Position numbers and translations under genes: made by a program. This document shows, piece by piece, positions 56,620 to 64,000 of a stretch of 64,000 nucleotides of DNA. The stretch comes from Erythrobacter litoralis (GTDB lineage: Bacteria > Pseudomonadota > Alphaproteobacteria > Sphingomonadales > Sphingomonadaceae). The notes below the pieces were generated by a model that was given only the letters and a program-made list of their open reading frames with translations, ran no database searches and had not been told where the DNA came from. The stretch is taken from contig NZ_SOSI01000001.1 of NCBI RefSeq assembly GCF_029760855.1, positions 1 through 64,000 of the forward strand, read 5' to 3'. Numbering within the stretch: the first letter of the stretch is position 1; each line of letters opens with the position of its first letter.

Positions 56620-57123
56620 CTAGGCCTCGCCCGCGGCATCCACCATCGCGGCCTTCAGAGCATCGGCAGGGGCCTTATCGCCCCAAAGGACGAACTGGAA
56701 TGCCGGGTAGAACCGATCGCATTCCTCCACCGCAATCTCGACCAGCGCTTGCGCCTGCTCCAGCGTCAACAGCCCGTCCTCGCCCAGCATGGTGCCGTTT
56801 CGATAAAGGAGGATGCCTCCGTTCGACCACATGTCGAAATGGCCGAGCCAGGTCTGCTCGTTGATAAGCGCCAGCAATTCGTGCGCCATTGCGCGCTTTT
56901 CTGGGCCTATGCGGATATCCGGCAGACACATCATCTGGAGAACCTGATCGTCGGCCCGCCAGATCGCACGCAGCTGATAGGTCGCCCAGCTGCCTTGAAT
57001 TTCACCGGTCAGTTCATCCGGCGACGTTTCGTATGACCAGCCCCGAGCGCCGAACAGCGCCGCCAGCATGTCCAGCGGCGCGGCCTCGTCGCCTGCCCGT
57101 TCGGCGTTCCGCACCAATCTCAT
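56620..57123 (-). CDS. YbjN domain-containing protein
   Basis: A 167-residue protein with a YbjN/type III secretion chaperone-like fold. ERAGDEAAPLDMLAALFGARGWSYE begins the domain, and LLALINEQTWLGHFDMWSNGGILLYRNG and VEECDRFYPAFQFVLWGDK follow. The start at 57123 begins the domain cleanly; the frame continues upstream to 57237 with unlikely residues. The family is implicated in stress or motility regulation in enterics. Its pairing with proC here is conserved but unexplained. Confidence 0.82.
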   Translation of the reverse strand: MRLVRNAERAGDEAAPLDMLAALFGARGWSYETSPDELTGEIQGSWATYQLRAIWRADDQVLQMMCLPDIRIGPEKRAMAHELLALINEQTWLGHFDMWSNGGILLYRNGTMLGEDGLLTLEQAQALVEIAVEECDRFYPAFQFVLWGDKAPADALKAAMVDAAGEA

Positions 57124-57262
57124 CGCAAGGTCCCATCGTCCATGGCCCGGTGATGAATCGCAGGGCGGCGCTTTGCAATCGCGCCGGGCGATGCGGCTGG
57201 GGAGAACCGCCGATCGCCCGAACAAGCCTGTTAACATCTTGTGGATTCAGACGAATGCCCGG

Positions 57263-58642
57263 CTATTTCAAGGCGTCGATCGCCTCACCCTCGGCGCTGT
57301 CGAACGTGAAGGAATCGATCCCCATCGCTTTCAGTTTCGCCACCGTTTCCTTCGCCGCCTTCGCTGAGGGATAGGGACCTGCGAGCAGCCGGTTGGCCTC
57401 GCCCCATTTGGTGACGAACGGGCCCAGGTCGGTCAGTTCCCCATCGGCTTTGCGCGAAATCCTTCGCCAGTCGAACTTCAGGGCATCGCGATCCTTGCCA
57501 GTCGCTACCTGCACCCATGACCGGGCGGGGACTTTTGGCGGGGGAGGCGGCGGCGGGGCCGGCTTGGCTTCGCGCGGAACGGTGATTTTCGTTATATCGA
57601 CTGCCCCGGCACTGCGCAGGGGCCGCGCGGATGCCGAGCCGAAGTTCGCGAACGCTTCCGCGACGCTGGGTTCGGGTTCCGCGATGGTCGGTTCGGGGGG
57701 CGCGGCTTGCGAAGCAGCCATAGCAGGTGCCGCCGCGACGATGGCCGTAGGTGTCGTAGCAGGCGAGGGCGTGCCCATCGGCGGACCGGATGGGGCCAAT
57801 TGCCGGTCCGGTTGGGTCATCGGCGACGGCCGCGCAGCCGCTTGCAGAGGCGGTACGTTGGCATTCGCGATCGTCGGCGTATCGCGACCGACCGATCCCG
57901 AACTCGGGAAGACGCCAAGATTTCCGGCCGCCGCCTGCTGCGCGGGCGTGAGCCGGGTCATGTAACGAAGATAAGGCTCGATCCGCGCGGCCATGTTCGG
58001 CTGCATCATGTCGCGCGCGATCTTCACCGCCTGCTGCGTATCGCCGAGGATCGCCAGTCCGAAGGCGCGCGTACGGAAAGCGGCATGGTCTCCGTTTTCC
58101 AGCAGAGGCAGAAGCGTCGCTTCGAACCCTTCGCGGTTTCCACCGATAGCCTGGCTCAGCGCAAGGCGCCGGACCACTTCTTCGTCCTTCGTTCCGGCAA
58201 GAGCCAGCCGGTAGAGCGACTGTGCACTCGCACTGTCGCCGATGAGATCGAAAGCAAGCCCACGCTCCGCCGCCATCCGTTCCTGAGCCACGCCGGCCCG
58301 TTCGGCTTCGGCGAAGAACCGCAGCGCCTCCACCGGCTTCCGCGATGCGACATAGGCGCGGGCGAGACCCAGCGTCACTCGCGAATTGTTCGGCGAATTT
58401 TGTTTGGCGCGGCCGAAAAAGCCGATCGCCGCGTCGATATCGCCCAAGCCGAGCGCTGCTTCGCCCGCATCGAGCATGGCGTCGGTATTGTCGGCGTCCC
58501 GTGCCAACCGCCCCAAAGCATCGCTCAACTGCTGCGCTTCGCGTGGGGGAAGCGGTTGCACGACTTCTTGTGCGAGCGACGGAGCCGCCGACATTCCGAC
58601 GGAAACGAGTGCGATAATGGAAATGAAACGCTTTGAAATCAT
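57263..58642 (-). CDS. TPR-SPOR domain protein
   Basis: A 459-residue exported protein. A signal peptide (ALVSVGMSAAPSLAQ-E) precedes tetratricopeptide-like repeats (residues about 30-210), a long Pro/Ala-rich linker (to about 375), and a C-terminal SPOR domain (SWVQVATGKDRDALKFDWRRIS to FTFDSAEGEAIDALK) that binds denuded peptidoglycan at the division septum. Its position downstream of ftsZ on the same strand suggests a role in division. The stop of ftsZ lies 53 bases upstream. Confidence 0.87.
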   Translation of the reverse strand: MISKRFISIIALVSVGMSAAPSLAQEVVQPLPPREAQQLSDALGRLARDADNTDAMLDAGEAALGLGDIDAAIGFFGRAKQNSPNNSRVTLGLARAYVASRKPVEALRFFAEAERAGVAQERMAAERGLAFDLIGDSASAQSLYRLALAGTKDEEVVRRLALSQAIGGNREGFEATLLPLLENGDHAAFRTRAFGLAILGDTQQAVKIARDMMQPNMAARIEPYLRYMTRLTPAQQAAAGNLGVFPSSGSVGRDTPTIANANVPPLQAAARPSPMTQPDRQLAPSGPPMGTPSPATTPTAIVAAAPAMAASQAAPPEPTIAEPEPSVAEAFANFGSASARPLRSAGAVDITKITVPREAKPAPPPPPPPKVPARSWVQVATGKDRDALKFDWRRISRKADGELTDLGPFVTKWGEANRLLAGPYPSAKAAKETVAKLKAMGIDSFTFDSAEGEAIDALK

Positions 58643-58648
58643 TGGATT

Positions 58649-58680
58649 GCGCGGCCCATTCGTCGAAGAATAGGCCGCGC
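58649..58680 (-). terminator. Possible hairpin between ftsZ and the TPR-SPOR gene
   Basis: GCGCGGCC and GGCCGCGC form a perfect 8-bp stem around a 16-base loop, with a small TTC/GAA pairing inside. It lies 16 bases past the ftsZ stop and overlaps no start codon. The following bases on the minus strand lack a strong T-run, so it may be a weak terminator or a processing/stability hairpin. Confidence 0.35.
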
Positions 58681-58695
58681 TACCTTTCGTGGGGA

Positions 58696-60456
58696 TTACT
58701 GATTGTTCTGCCGACCGAGGAAGCGGGGAATGTTCAGCGCGCCGCCGTCCTCATCGTCATCGTCCTCATCGTCGAACTCGTTCTTCTTGCCGGTGGTGGA
58801 GCTGCCGCGAGACAGGTTCGCCATCCGTTCGAACAGCGTGCTGCCCTGCGAAGGCGCATTGCCCGCACCCGGCTTGGCACCGCCGGAGAAACTTCCGCCC
58901 GGCGCGTCGTTTTCATCATCGCCGCCGAGCAGCGGACGCTTGCGCGGCTTCGTCGCCAACGGGTTGTCGTCGGAGAACTGCGAAGGCGAGAGCTTGAGTT
59001 CGTCTTCGTCACCGTCCTCTTCGGGCAGCGGTTCGGACAGGTTGAGCGGAGGGCGTTCCGCCGTGTCGTCCTCGTCGATCCAGCCGTCGTCGCCATCTTC
59101 CGAGCCGGTGAAACGGCTGTCATCGGCAGGGGCGGGAAGATCGCTTTCGTCGGCCTCATCGTCGTAACGGTCGAACCGTTCGGTCTGCTCGTTACGGAGG
59201 CCTGCGAGCGGATCGACGATGCCGTCGACGTCATCTTCATCGTCGTAAGCATCATCGTCGAGATCGGTTTCGCGAGTGCTCAGGACATCCTCGCGCACGC
59301 TCCGCTCGGGACGTGTTGCCGGGGCCGGAGTGCTTTCCGCTTCGGGCTCTGCGGACATGCCGGAATCGAGCTCGAAGGGTTCTTCTTCGTCCGCGCCGCT
59401 ATCCTGGGGGAGGTCGAGCACGGGACGCTGAGGCGCACGGGCTTCCGACATGGAGAAATTGCGCGGCTGGACCGGCGCATTCGCGCGCTGGCTTTCGTCG
59501 ATCCCGGTGGCGACGACCGAAACACGGATCTTGCCGTCGAGATCCGGATTGAACGCGCTGCCCCAGATGATGTTGGCGTCTTCATCCACCAGCTCTCGGA
59601 TATGGTTCGCCGCTTCGTCGACCTCGAGCAGCTTCATGTCCTCGCCGCCGATGATCGAGATGATAACGCCTTTGGCGCCAGCCATGCTGACCCCGTCGAG
59701 CAGCGGATTGGCGATGGCGCGTTCGGCGGCTTCGAGTGCGCGATTGTCGCCCTCGCCCTCGCCCGTGCCCATCATGGCCTTGCCCATCTCGCTCATGACA
59801 GAGCGAACGTCGGCAAAGTCGAGGTTGATGAGGCCTGGCATCACCATGAGATCGGTAATCGAGCGAACGCCCTGCTGCAGCACCTCGTCCGCCAGCATGA
59901 ACGCTTCCTTGAAGGTCGTTTCTGCCTTGGCGACCAGGAACAGGTTCTGGTTGGGAATGACGATCAGCGTATCGACATGCTTCTGCAGCTCGTCGATCCC
60001 GGCTTCGGCAGCGCGCATCCGGCGCGTGCCTTCGAACAGGAACGGCTTGGTCACGACACCGACAGTCAGCACGCCCTTCTTGCGGGCGGCCTCAGCGATT
60101 ACGGGTGCAGCACCAGTGCCGGTGCCGCCGCCCATGCCGGCCGCGATGAAGCACATGTTGCAGCCTTCGAGCGCGTCCTCGATATCCTCGACCGTCTCTT
60201 CAGCGGCGGCCTTGCCCACTTCGGGGCGGGCGCCGGCGCCGAGACCACCCGTGATGTCCGGACCGAGCTGGATGCGGCGTTCAGCCGGCGAGCTCGACAG
60301 AGCCTGCGCATCGGTGTTCGACACGATGAAATCGACGCCCTCGATTTCGGCTTCCATCATGTTGGCGATGGCGTTTCCGCCCGCGCCGCCGACGCCGATG
60401 ACTACGATTTTCGGACGAAGTTCGTCGCTGGAAGCCGGACCGATATTGATGCTCAT
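58696..60456 (-). CDS. ftsZ: Cell division protein FtsZ with long acidic linker
   Basis: A 586-residue tubulin-like GTPase, well above the about 380-residue E. coli protein. The globular part has [10 protein letters not shown] near residue 20 and GGGTGTG at 109-115, with the [18 protein letters not shown] end. After about residue 320 comes a 240-residue disordered linker rich in Asp/Glu ([20 protein letters not shown]). It ends in the conserved tail [10 protein letters not shown] that binds FtsA and other partners. The start at 60456 begins MSINIG; a longer frame to 60513 is less likely. Confidence 0.96.
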   Translation of the reverse strand: MSINIGPASSDELRPKIVVIGVGGAGGNAIANMMEAEIEGVDFIVSNTDAQALSSSPAERRIQLGPDITGGLGAGARPEVGKAAAEETVEDIEDALEGCNMCFIAAGMGGGTGTGAAPVIAEAARKKGVLTVGVVTKPFLFEGTRRMRAAEAGIDELQKHVDTLIVIPNQNLFLVAKAETTFKEAFMLADEVLQQGVRSITDLMVMPGLINLDFADVRSVMSEMGKAMMGTGEGEGDNRALEAAERAIANPLLDGVSMAGAKGVIISIIGGEDMKLLEVDEAANHIRELVDEDANIIWGSAFNPDLDGKIRVSVVATGIDESQRANAPVQPRNFSMSEARAPQRPVLDLPQDSGADEEEPFELDSGMSAEPEAESTPAPATRPERSVREDVLSTRETDLDDDAYDDEDDVDGIVDPLAGLRNEQTERFDRYDDEADESDLPAPADDSRFTGSEDGDDGWIDEDDTAERPPLNLSEPLPEEDGDEDELKLSPSQFSDDNPLATKPRKRPLLGGDDENDAPGGSFSGGAKPGAGNAPSQGSTLFERMANLSRGSSTTGKKNEFDDEDDDDEDGGALNIPRFLGRQNNQ

Positions 60457-60514
60457 TGAGCTTTCCCCAAATCTGAAACTGTCGCCCGCAATCCTATCGC
60501 ATGGAACGGGCACG

Positions 60515-60530
60515 ATGCGAATCTTCGCAT
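60515..60530. promoter_or_regulatory. Palindrome with a GANTC site upstream of ftsZ
   Basis: ATGCGAA and TTCGCAT flank a TC spacer to form a perfect palindrome with 7-bp arms (16 bases). It contains GAATC, a CcrM-type GANTC methylation site (60519-60523). It lies 59-74 bases upstream of the ftsZ start, within the ftsA-ftsZ gap. In Caulobacter, GANTC methylation and GcrA tune ftsZ transcription, so a similar role is plausible but unproven here. Confidence 0.45.
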
Positions 60531-60589
60531 AATAAGGTTAACGTCTTATCCACAATGGCTAATGCGCGGTTTGCCATACGCATCAACCC

Positions 60590-61879
60590 TTAAAAATATT
60601 CCTTCACCGCTTGCATGACACGGTTCACGAGACCCATCCCGGAATAGCGCCGCGTCGGCTGGTAACGGGGGCCGACCGTACGAATGTCGACCGGGTCTTC
60701 CGCCGCATAAAGACACAGGCCCGCAAGCGTCGCGAAACCGGGGGTCGCATGCGCTTCGGGAAGCCCCTGGATTGCGGCGAGCTTGCCGATGCGCACCGGC
60801 TGGCCAAGCGCGCCCTGCATGAATTCGACGATGCCGTGCAATTCCGCACCGCCGCCCGTCAGAACAACCTGCCCGCCGGTCTTGCCGGAAAATCCAAGGC
60901 TCTTCAACGCCTTGCCGATTTCACCCGTAATGACACCCAAGCGTTCGGTGACGATGCCGACCAGTTCGGCGCGTGGGATGCGGTTCTGTTCGTCCGCGCC
61001 GCGCGCCAGCGGTCCGTCCTCCCGGTCGCCTGGCCCGGCGACGGAAATCATCTCGCGGTGATCGGTGGGTGACGACAGCGCAGAACCAGACACGCATTTC
61101 AATCGCTCCGCCTGGCTACGGCGAATGCCGAGCGAGGAGGCGATGGCATCAGTGATGTCGTTCGAGCCGACCGGCACCGCGCGCAGGCCCAGCAGCATGC
61201 CGCCTGCATGGACCGAAACATTGGTAATCTGCGCCCCGATCTCGATCAGCGCGACGCCCAGTTCGCGCTCTTCGCGGGTGAGACAGGCATAGGCTGTGGC
61301 GAGCGGACTGGCGACCACGCCCTCGACTTCGAAATGCGCGTTCTGCACCGCTTCGATGAGATTGCGCACCGGAGCACCTTCGGCCAGCGTCACGTGGATA
61401 TCGACGCCCAGCACTTCGGCATGCAGCCCGGTGGGGTCGGCAACGCCGTGCGCGCCGTCGAGCGTATAGTGGGCCGGCTGGGCGTGAAGGATCATCTTCC
61501 CGTCGGGCTGGATGTGATCGCGCGCGGCATAGAGCAGGTGCTCGATATCGTCCTCGTCGATCCGCCGCCCGCCAATTGCGATCTCCACGCTCGATATCCG
61601 GCTCGACAGCCCCGCCCCCGCGCAGCCGATCCAGACTCCGGAAACCGAAGAATTGGCATTCGCCTCGGCCTTCTCGACCGCGGTCCGGATGGCGTGGGTT
61701 GCCGCCGCCATGTCGGTGACGTAGCCGCGCTTGATGCCCTCGCTCTTGCGATGGCTCGATCCCAGCACGACCATGCGGCCGTCTTCCGCTTGCCCCATTA
61801 CCATGGCTGAAATGCGGAACGATCCGATATTTACCGCGCCATAGACGCGCTGGATACGAGGCAGGGGTGCCGCCATCAT
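60590..61879 (-). CDS. ftsA: Cell division protein FtsA
   Basis: A 429-residue actin-like protein. It starts MMAAPLPRIQRVYGAVNIGSFRISAMV at 61879; a second ATG directly follows at 61876. Actin-fold blocks include GVALIEIGAQITNVSVHAGG and QVVLTGGGAELHG. The C-terminal amphipathic helix (LVNRVMQAVKEYF) binds the membrane. It links FtsZ to the membrane in the Z-ring. The start overlaps the ftsQ stop by four bases. The frame extending upstream to 62374 is a shadow of ftsQ. Confidence 0.95.
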   Translation of the reverse strand: MMAAPLPRIQRVYGAVNIGSFRISAMVMGQAEDGRMVVLGSSHRKSEGIKRGYVTDMAAATHAIRTAVEKAEANANSSVSGVWIGCAGAGLSSRISSVEIAIGGRRIDEDDIEHLLYAARDHIQPDGKMILHAQPAHYTLDGAHGVADPTGLHAEVLGVDIHVTLAEGAPVRNLIEAVQNAHFEVEGVVASPLATAYACLTREERELGVALIEIGAQITNVSVHAGGMLLGLRAVPVGSNDITDAIASSLGIRRSQAERLKCVSGSALSSPTDHREMISVAGPGDREDGPLARGADEQNRIPRAELVGIVTERLGVITGEIGKALKSLGFSGKTGGQVVLTGGGAELHGIVEFMQGALGQPVRIGKLAAIQGLPEAHATPGFATLAGLCLYAAEDPVDIRTVGPRYQPTRRYSGMGLVNRVMQAVKEYF

Positions 61880-62784
61880 TCGCTCCGCATCGCGGTGGAG
61901 AGGCCGCGTGGACACGGTCCGTCCTCGCAGCGTAGATAGGCGCGATCGGGTACGCGCATGTCGATTGCGATCGCCTTGCCACCGATCAAACGGTTGCGCC
62001 CGTCCATCTCGGCGAACTTGACCAAAGCCTTCGCTCCGTTCTCCCCTTCTGGCAAAGTGAGCATCTGCCCGGTGCGGAAGGTGAGGTTCCAGCGGCGGTT
62101 GCCGATCCACTCCGCCCCGGCAATCTGCGGCTTGAGTGCCGGTGCATTGTCGAGCAGGCGGGTGAGTTCGCCGACCTGGCGCTGCGCCCCGGGGCCGGAG
62201 ACGGTCAGCATCTTCTCGGCCTTTTCGGAGGTGATCGGCTCGAGTTCGTTGCCTTGGGCATCGACCAGAACCAGCCGGTCCGGTTTCTGCAGCGCCGCGT
62301 GTGGCACTCGCTCGACGATATCGACGCGCAGCATATCGGGCAGTTGGCGGGACACGCGCGCATCCTCCACCCATGGCATATCGAGCAGGTTTTCACGGAT
62401 GGCGCCGACATCGACCAGAGGCATTGGCCGGTCCAGATCGTCGCGCAACCGCTCGTACACGCTCTGCTCGTTCATCCGCTCGACACCGGTGACGCGCAGG
62501 GTGCGAACTTCGTACCCTGCGCGAGAGGCGGATGCGGCCAACTGGCTGCGCATGAGATCGGGTACGCCTGCGAAACTTGCGACGGCCCATGCAAACGCAA
62601 GGCCAACGAGAATAATCAGCGTCAGGAAGAACTTGTGCCACTGCTCTTCGGTAAAGGGCAGTGCGGCCATCGTCCGGTCCAGTATGGACGCGGTGTGTCG
62701 CCGCGCCGCGCGCGCTTTTTGCGAGCGCCCCCGCGCCGCCGCCGAACGGCGCACTCCTGTCGGTTTGCGCGTGACCTTAGCCAT
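61876..62784 (-). CDS. ftsQ: Cell division protein FtsQ
   Basis: A 302-residue bitopic division protein. A basic cytoplasmic tail (KVTRKPTGVRRSAAARGRSQKAR) precedes one membrane segment (FFLTLIILVGLAFAWAVASFAGV), then a POTRA domain (VRTLRVTGVERMNEQSVYERL) and the beta domain (MPWVEDARVSRQLPDMLRVDIVERVPHA). It recruits FtsBL. It overlaps ddl by eight bases and ftsA by four, so the cluster is tightly coupled. Confidence 0.94.
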   Translation of the reverse strand: MAKVTRKPTGVRRSAAARGRSQKARAARRHTASILDRTMAALPFTEEQWHKFFLTLIILVGLAFAWAVASFAGVPDLMRSQLAASASRAGYEVRTLRVTGVERMNEQSVYERLRDDLDRPMPLVDVGAIRENLLDMPWVEDARVSRQLPDMLRVDIVERVPHAALQKPDRLVLVDAQGNELEPITSEKAEKMLTVSGPGAQRQVGELTRLLDNAPALKPQIAGAEWIGNRRWNLTFRTGQMLTLPEGENGAKALVKFAEMDGRNRLIGGKAIAIDMRVPDRAYLRCEDGPCPRGLSTAMRSE

Positions 62785-63742
62785 CGCGCCCCTCTTGCGG
62801 CTTCAGCGCGGCGGCGATGATCGTCTCGCACAATTCGCCGTATTCGACGCCGATATGACGTGCCTGTTCGGGTACAAGGCTGAGCGGCGTCATTCCTGGC
62901 TGGGTGTTGGTTTCGAGGACGAACAGCCCATCCTCGCCCTGTTCCTCGTCCCAACGGAAATCGGTACGGCTAGTGCCCCGGCAGCCAAGCACGTTGTGCG
63001 CCTTCAGCGCAATATCGAGGCACAGGTCGCGAATTGGCTCGGGAATGTCGGCGGGGCAGATATGGTCCGTCATCCCGTCGGTGTATTTTGCGTCGAAATC
63101 GTAAAAGCCGCTTTTCGGCTTCAGTTCGGTGACGGCAAGCGCACGGGGCCCGTCGGGAAAGTCGACCACGGCCGACGTCATCTCACGACCCTTGATATAG
63201 GGTTCGGCGAGCAGTTCGGCGAATTCCTGCCACGGGCCTTTCGCATCGCGCGCGATCGGATTGCCGTAATTGCCTTCCTCGGTGACGATGGCGACGCCGA
63301 CCGAACTACCTTCGTTGACCGGCTTCAACACATAGGGACGCGGCAGCGGATCGCGTTCGTGCAGTTCGGCGCTCTTGACGATGCGGCCTCCGGGCATGGG
63401 AATGCCATGCGGCACCAGCGCCTGCTTGGTCAGCTGTTTGTCGATCGCTATGACCGATGTGGCGAGACCCGAATGAGTATAGGTCACGCCCATCAGATCG
63501 AGCATGCCCTGCACCGTCCCATCCTCGCCCGGCACGCCGTGCAGCGCGTTGAACACGACATCGGGCGCGGCTTCGGCGATGCGGGCGGCGACATTGCGGT
63601 CCATATCGATCCGCGTGACACGGTGCCCACGTTCTTCCAGCGCCTTGGCGACGCCCTCGCCCGACATTAGACTGACCGGTCGCTCGTTCGCCCAGCCGCC
63701 CATGAGAACGGCGACGTGCAATGTACTTTCGAGGGCAGTCAT
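62777..63742 (-). CDS. ddl: D-alanine--D-alanine ligase
   Basis: A 321-residue ATP-grasp ligase. N-terminal LMGGWANERPVSLMSGEGVAKAL, the phosphate-binding PYVLKPVNEGSSVGVAIV, and the catalytic region with LDIALKAHNVLGCRGTSRTDF and LETNTQPGMTPLSLVPEQA are all present. It makes the D-Ala-D-Ala dipeptide for peptidoglycan. It follows murB by 31 bases and overlaps ftsQ by 8 bases. Confidence 0.96.
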   Translation of the reverse strand: MTALESTLHVAVLMGGWANERPVSLMSGEGVAKALEERGHRVTRIDMDRNVAARIAEAAPDVVFNALHGVPGEDGTVQGMLDLMGVTYTHSGLATSVIAIDKQLTKQALVPHGIPMPGGRIVKSAELHERDPLPRPYVLKPVNEGSSVGVAIVTEEGNYGNPIARDAKGPWQEFAELLAEPYIKGREMTSAVVDFPDGPRALAVTELKPKSGFYDFDAKYTDGMTDHICPADIPEPIRDLCLDIALKAHNVLGCRGTSRTDFRWDEEQGEDGLFVLETNTQPGMTPLSLVPEQARHIGVEYGELCETIIAAALKPQEGRDG

Positions 63743-63773
63743 ATACGAACCTTATCGGTGTACGGCGTCGGTT

Positions 63774-64000
63774 TCACGGCCGTCCCACTCGCTGAATTTC
63801 CCATTCGAGGTCGACGCCCGAATGCGCGCGAACCCGCCGCTTCACCTCTTCGCCCAGTTCCTCGATATCGGCGCTGGTTGCATCGCCGGTATTGATGAGG
63901 AAGTTGGTGTGTTTTTCGCTCACCTGCGCGCCGCCCAGCGTTAGGCCGCGGCAGCCCGCCCGATCGACGAGTTCCCACGCTTTCTCGCCCGGGGGGTTCT
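63774..64000 (-). CDS. murB: UDP-N-acetylenolpyruvoylglucosamine reductase, C-terminal fragment
   Basis: The final 75 or so residues of MurB, in a frame open past the window edge. The fragment reads [18 protein letters not shown], then [20 protein letters not shown], and ends [24 protein letters not shown] before TGA at 63774-63776. [10 protein letters not shown] is the family hallmark and includes part of the active site. MurB reduces enolpyruvyl-UDP-GlcNAc. The gene order murB-ddl-ftsQ-ftsA-ftsZ is standard. Confidence 0.9.
   Translation of the reverse strand, partial: NPPGEKAWELVDRAGCRGLTLGGAQVSEKHTNFLINTGDATSADIEELGEEVKRRVRAHSGVDLEWEIQRVGRP

Noticed and set aside
58633-60459. Long antisense open frame (608 codons) opposite ftsZ
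   Set aside because: Same mirror effect over a certain gene; no domain seen.
60531-60589. CtrA binding site between ftsA and ftsZ
   Set aside because: Only one TTAAC half-site (near 60539) is present, without a partner at seven-base spacing.

Overview
The window is high-GC DNA densely packed with protein genes. It reads as a chromosomal segment of an alphaproteobacterium, most likely Sphingomonadales (Erythrobacter-like). That placement is an inference from the gene order hemC-hemD-COG4223 next to tsaD, the long-tailed FtsZ inside a ddl-ftsQ-ftsA-ftsZ cluster, the fused CysNC, and TonB-receptor-driven glycan uptake without SusD. I see no rRNA, tRNA, CRISPR array, insertion sequence or phage gene. 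Nearly all intergenic gaps are under 250 bases.

Layout. 1-8.0 kb: the end of an ABC-transporter permease, a DUF805 membrane protein, typA, an SDR dehydrogenase, a membrane protein, putP and an extensin-like lipoprotein. 7.6-9.0 kb: two tandem FixJ/LuxR-type regulators with degenerate receiver domains. 9.1-13.0 kb: a compact four-gene operon encoding the proteasome-like hydrolase Anbu, a transglutaminase-like protease, an alpha-E protein and a circularly permuted ATP-grasp protein. 13-28.9 kb: housekeeping genes (hydrolase, DUF3617, uvrB, DsbD-like, ubiH-like, COG4223-hemD-hemC, tsaD-gpsA-flippase, an OmpA/HhH envelope cluster, a single-domain response regulator). 29-35.3 kb: acyl-CoA and aromatic catabolism (gcdH-maiA-fumarylacetoacetase, acyl-CoA dehydrogenase with enoyl-CoA hydratase, thiolase). 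35.3-38.4 kb: sulfate activation (cysD-cysNC-DUF2061).

38.6-53.8 kb is an alpha-glucan utilization locus. A LacI regulator, an MFS sugar transporter and a GH13 lipoprotein lie on the minus strand. On the plus strand are a TonB-dependent receptor, two GH13 enzymes, a GH97 enzyme, a lipoprotein esterase and a flavin-dependent tryptophan halogenase. From signal sequences, the receptor would bring maltodextrins across the outer membrane, the GH13 and GH97 exo-cytoplasmic enzymes would trim them, the MFS protein would import the products, and the cytoplasmic GH13 enzyme would finish hydrolysis. Two near-identical palindromes, one before the receptor gene and one before the MFS gene, are candidate LacI operators.

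53.8-64 kb: a lipoprotein with 16 consecutive prolines, a Bax-inhibitor-1 protein, proC, a YbjN protein, a TPR-SPOR protein, then ftsZ, ftsA, ftsQ, ddl and the 3' end of murB, all on the minus strand.

The items most worth a second look are the Anbu operon with its regulator neighbours, the glucan locus ending in a halogenase, the paired operators, and the FixJ-like site upstream of the second LuxR-type gene.
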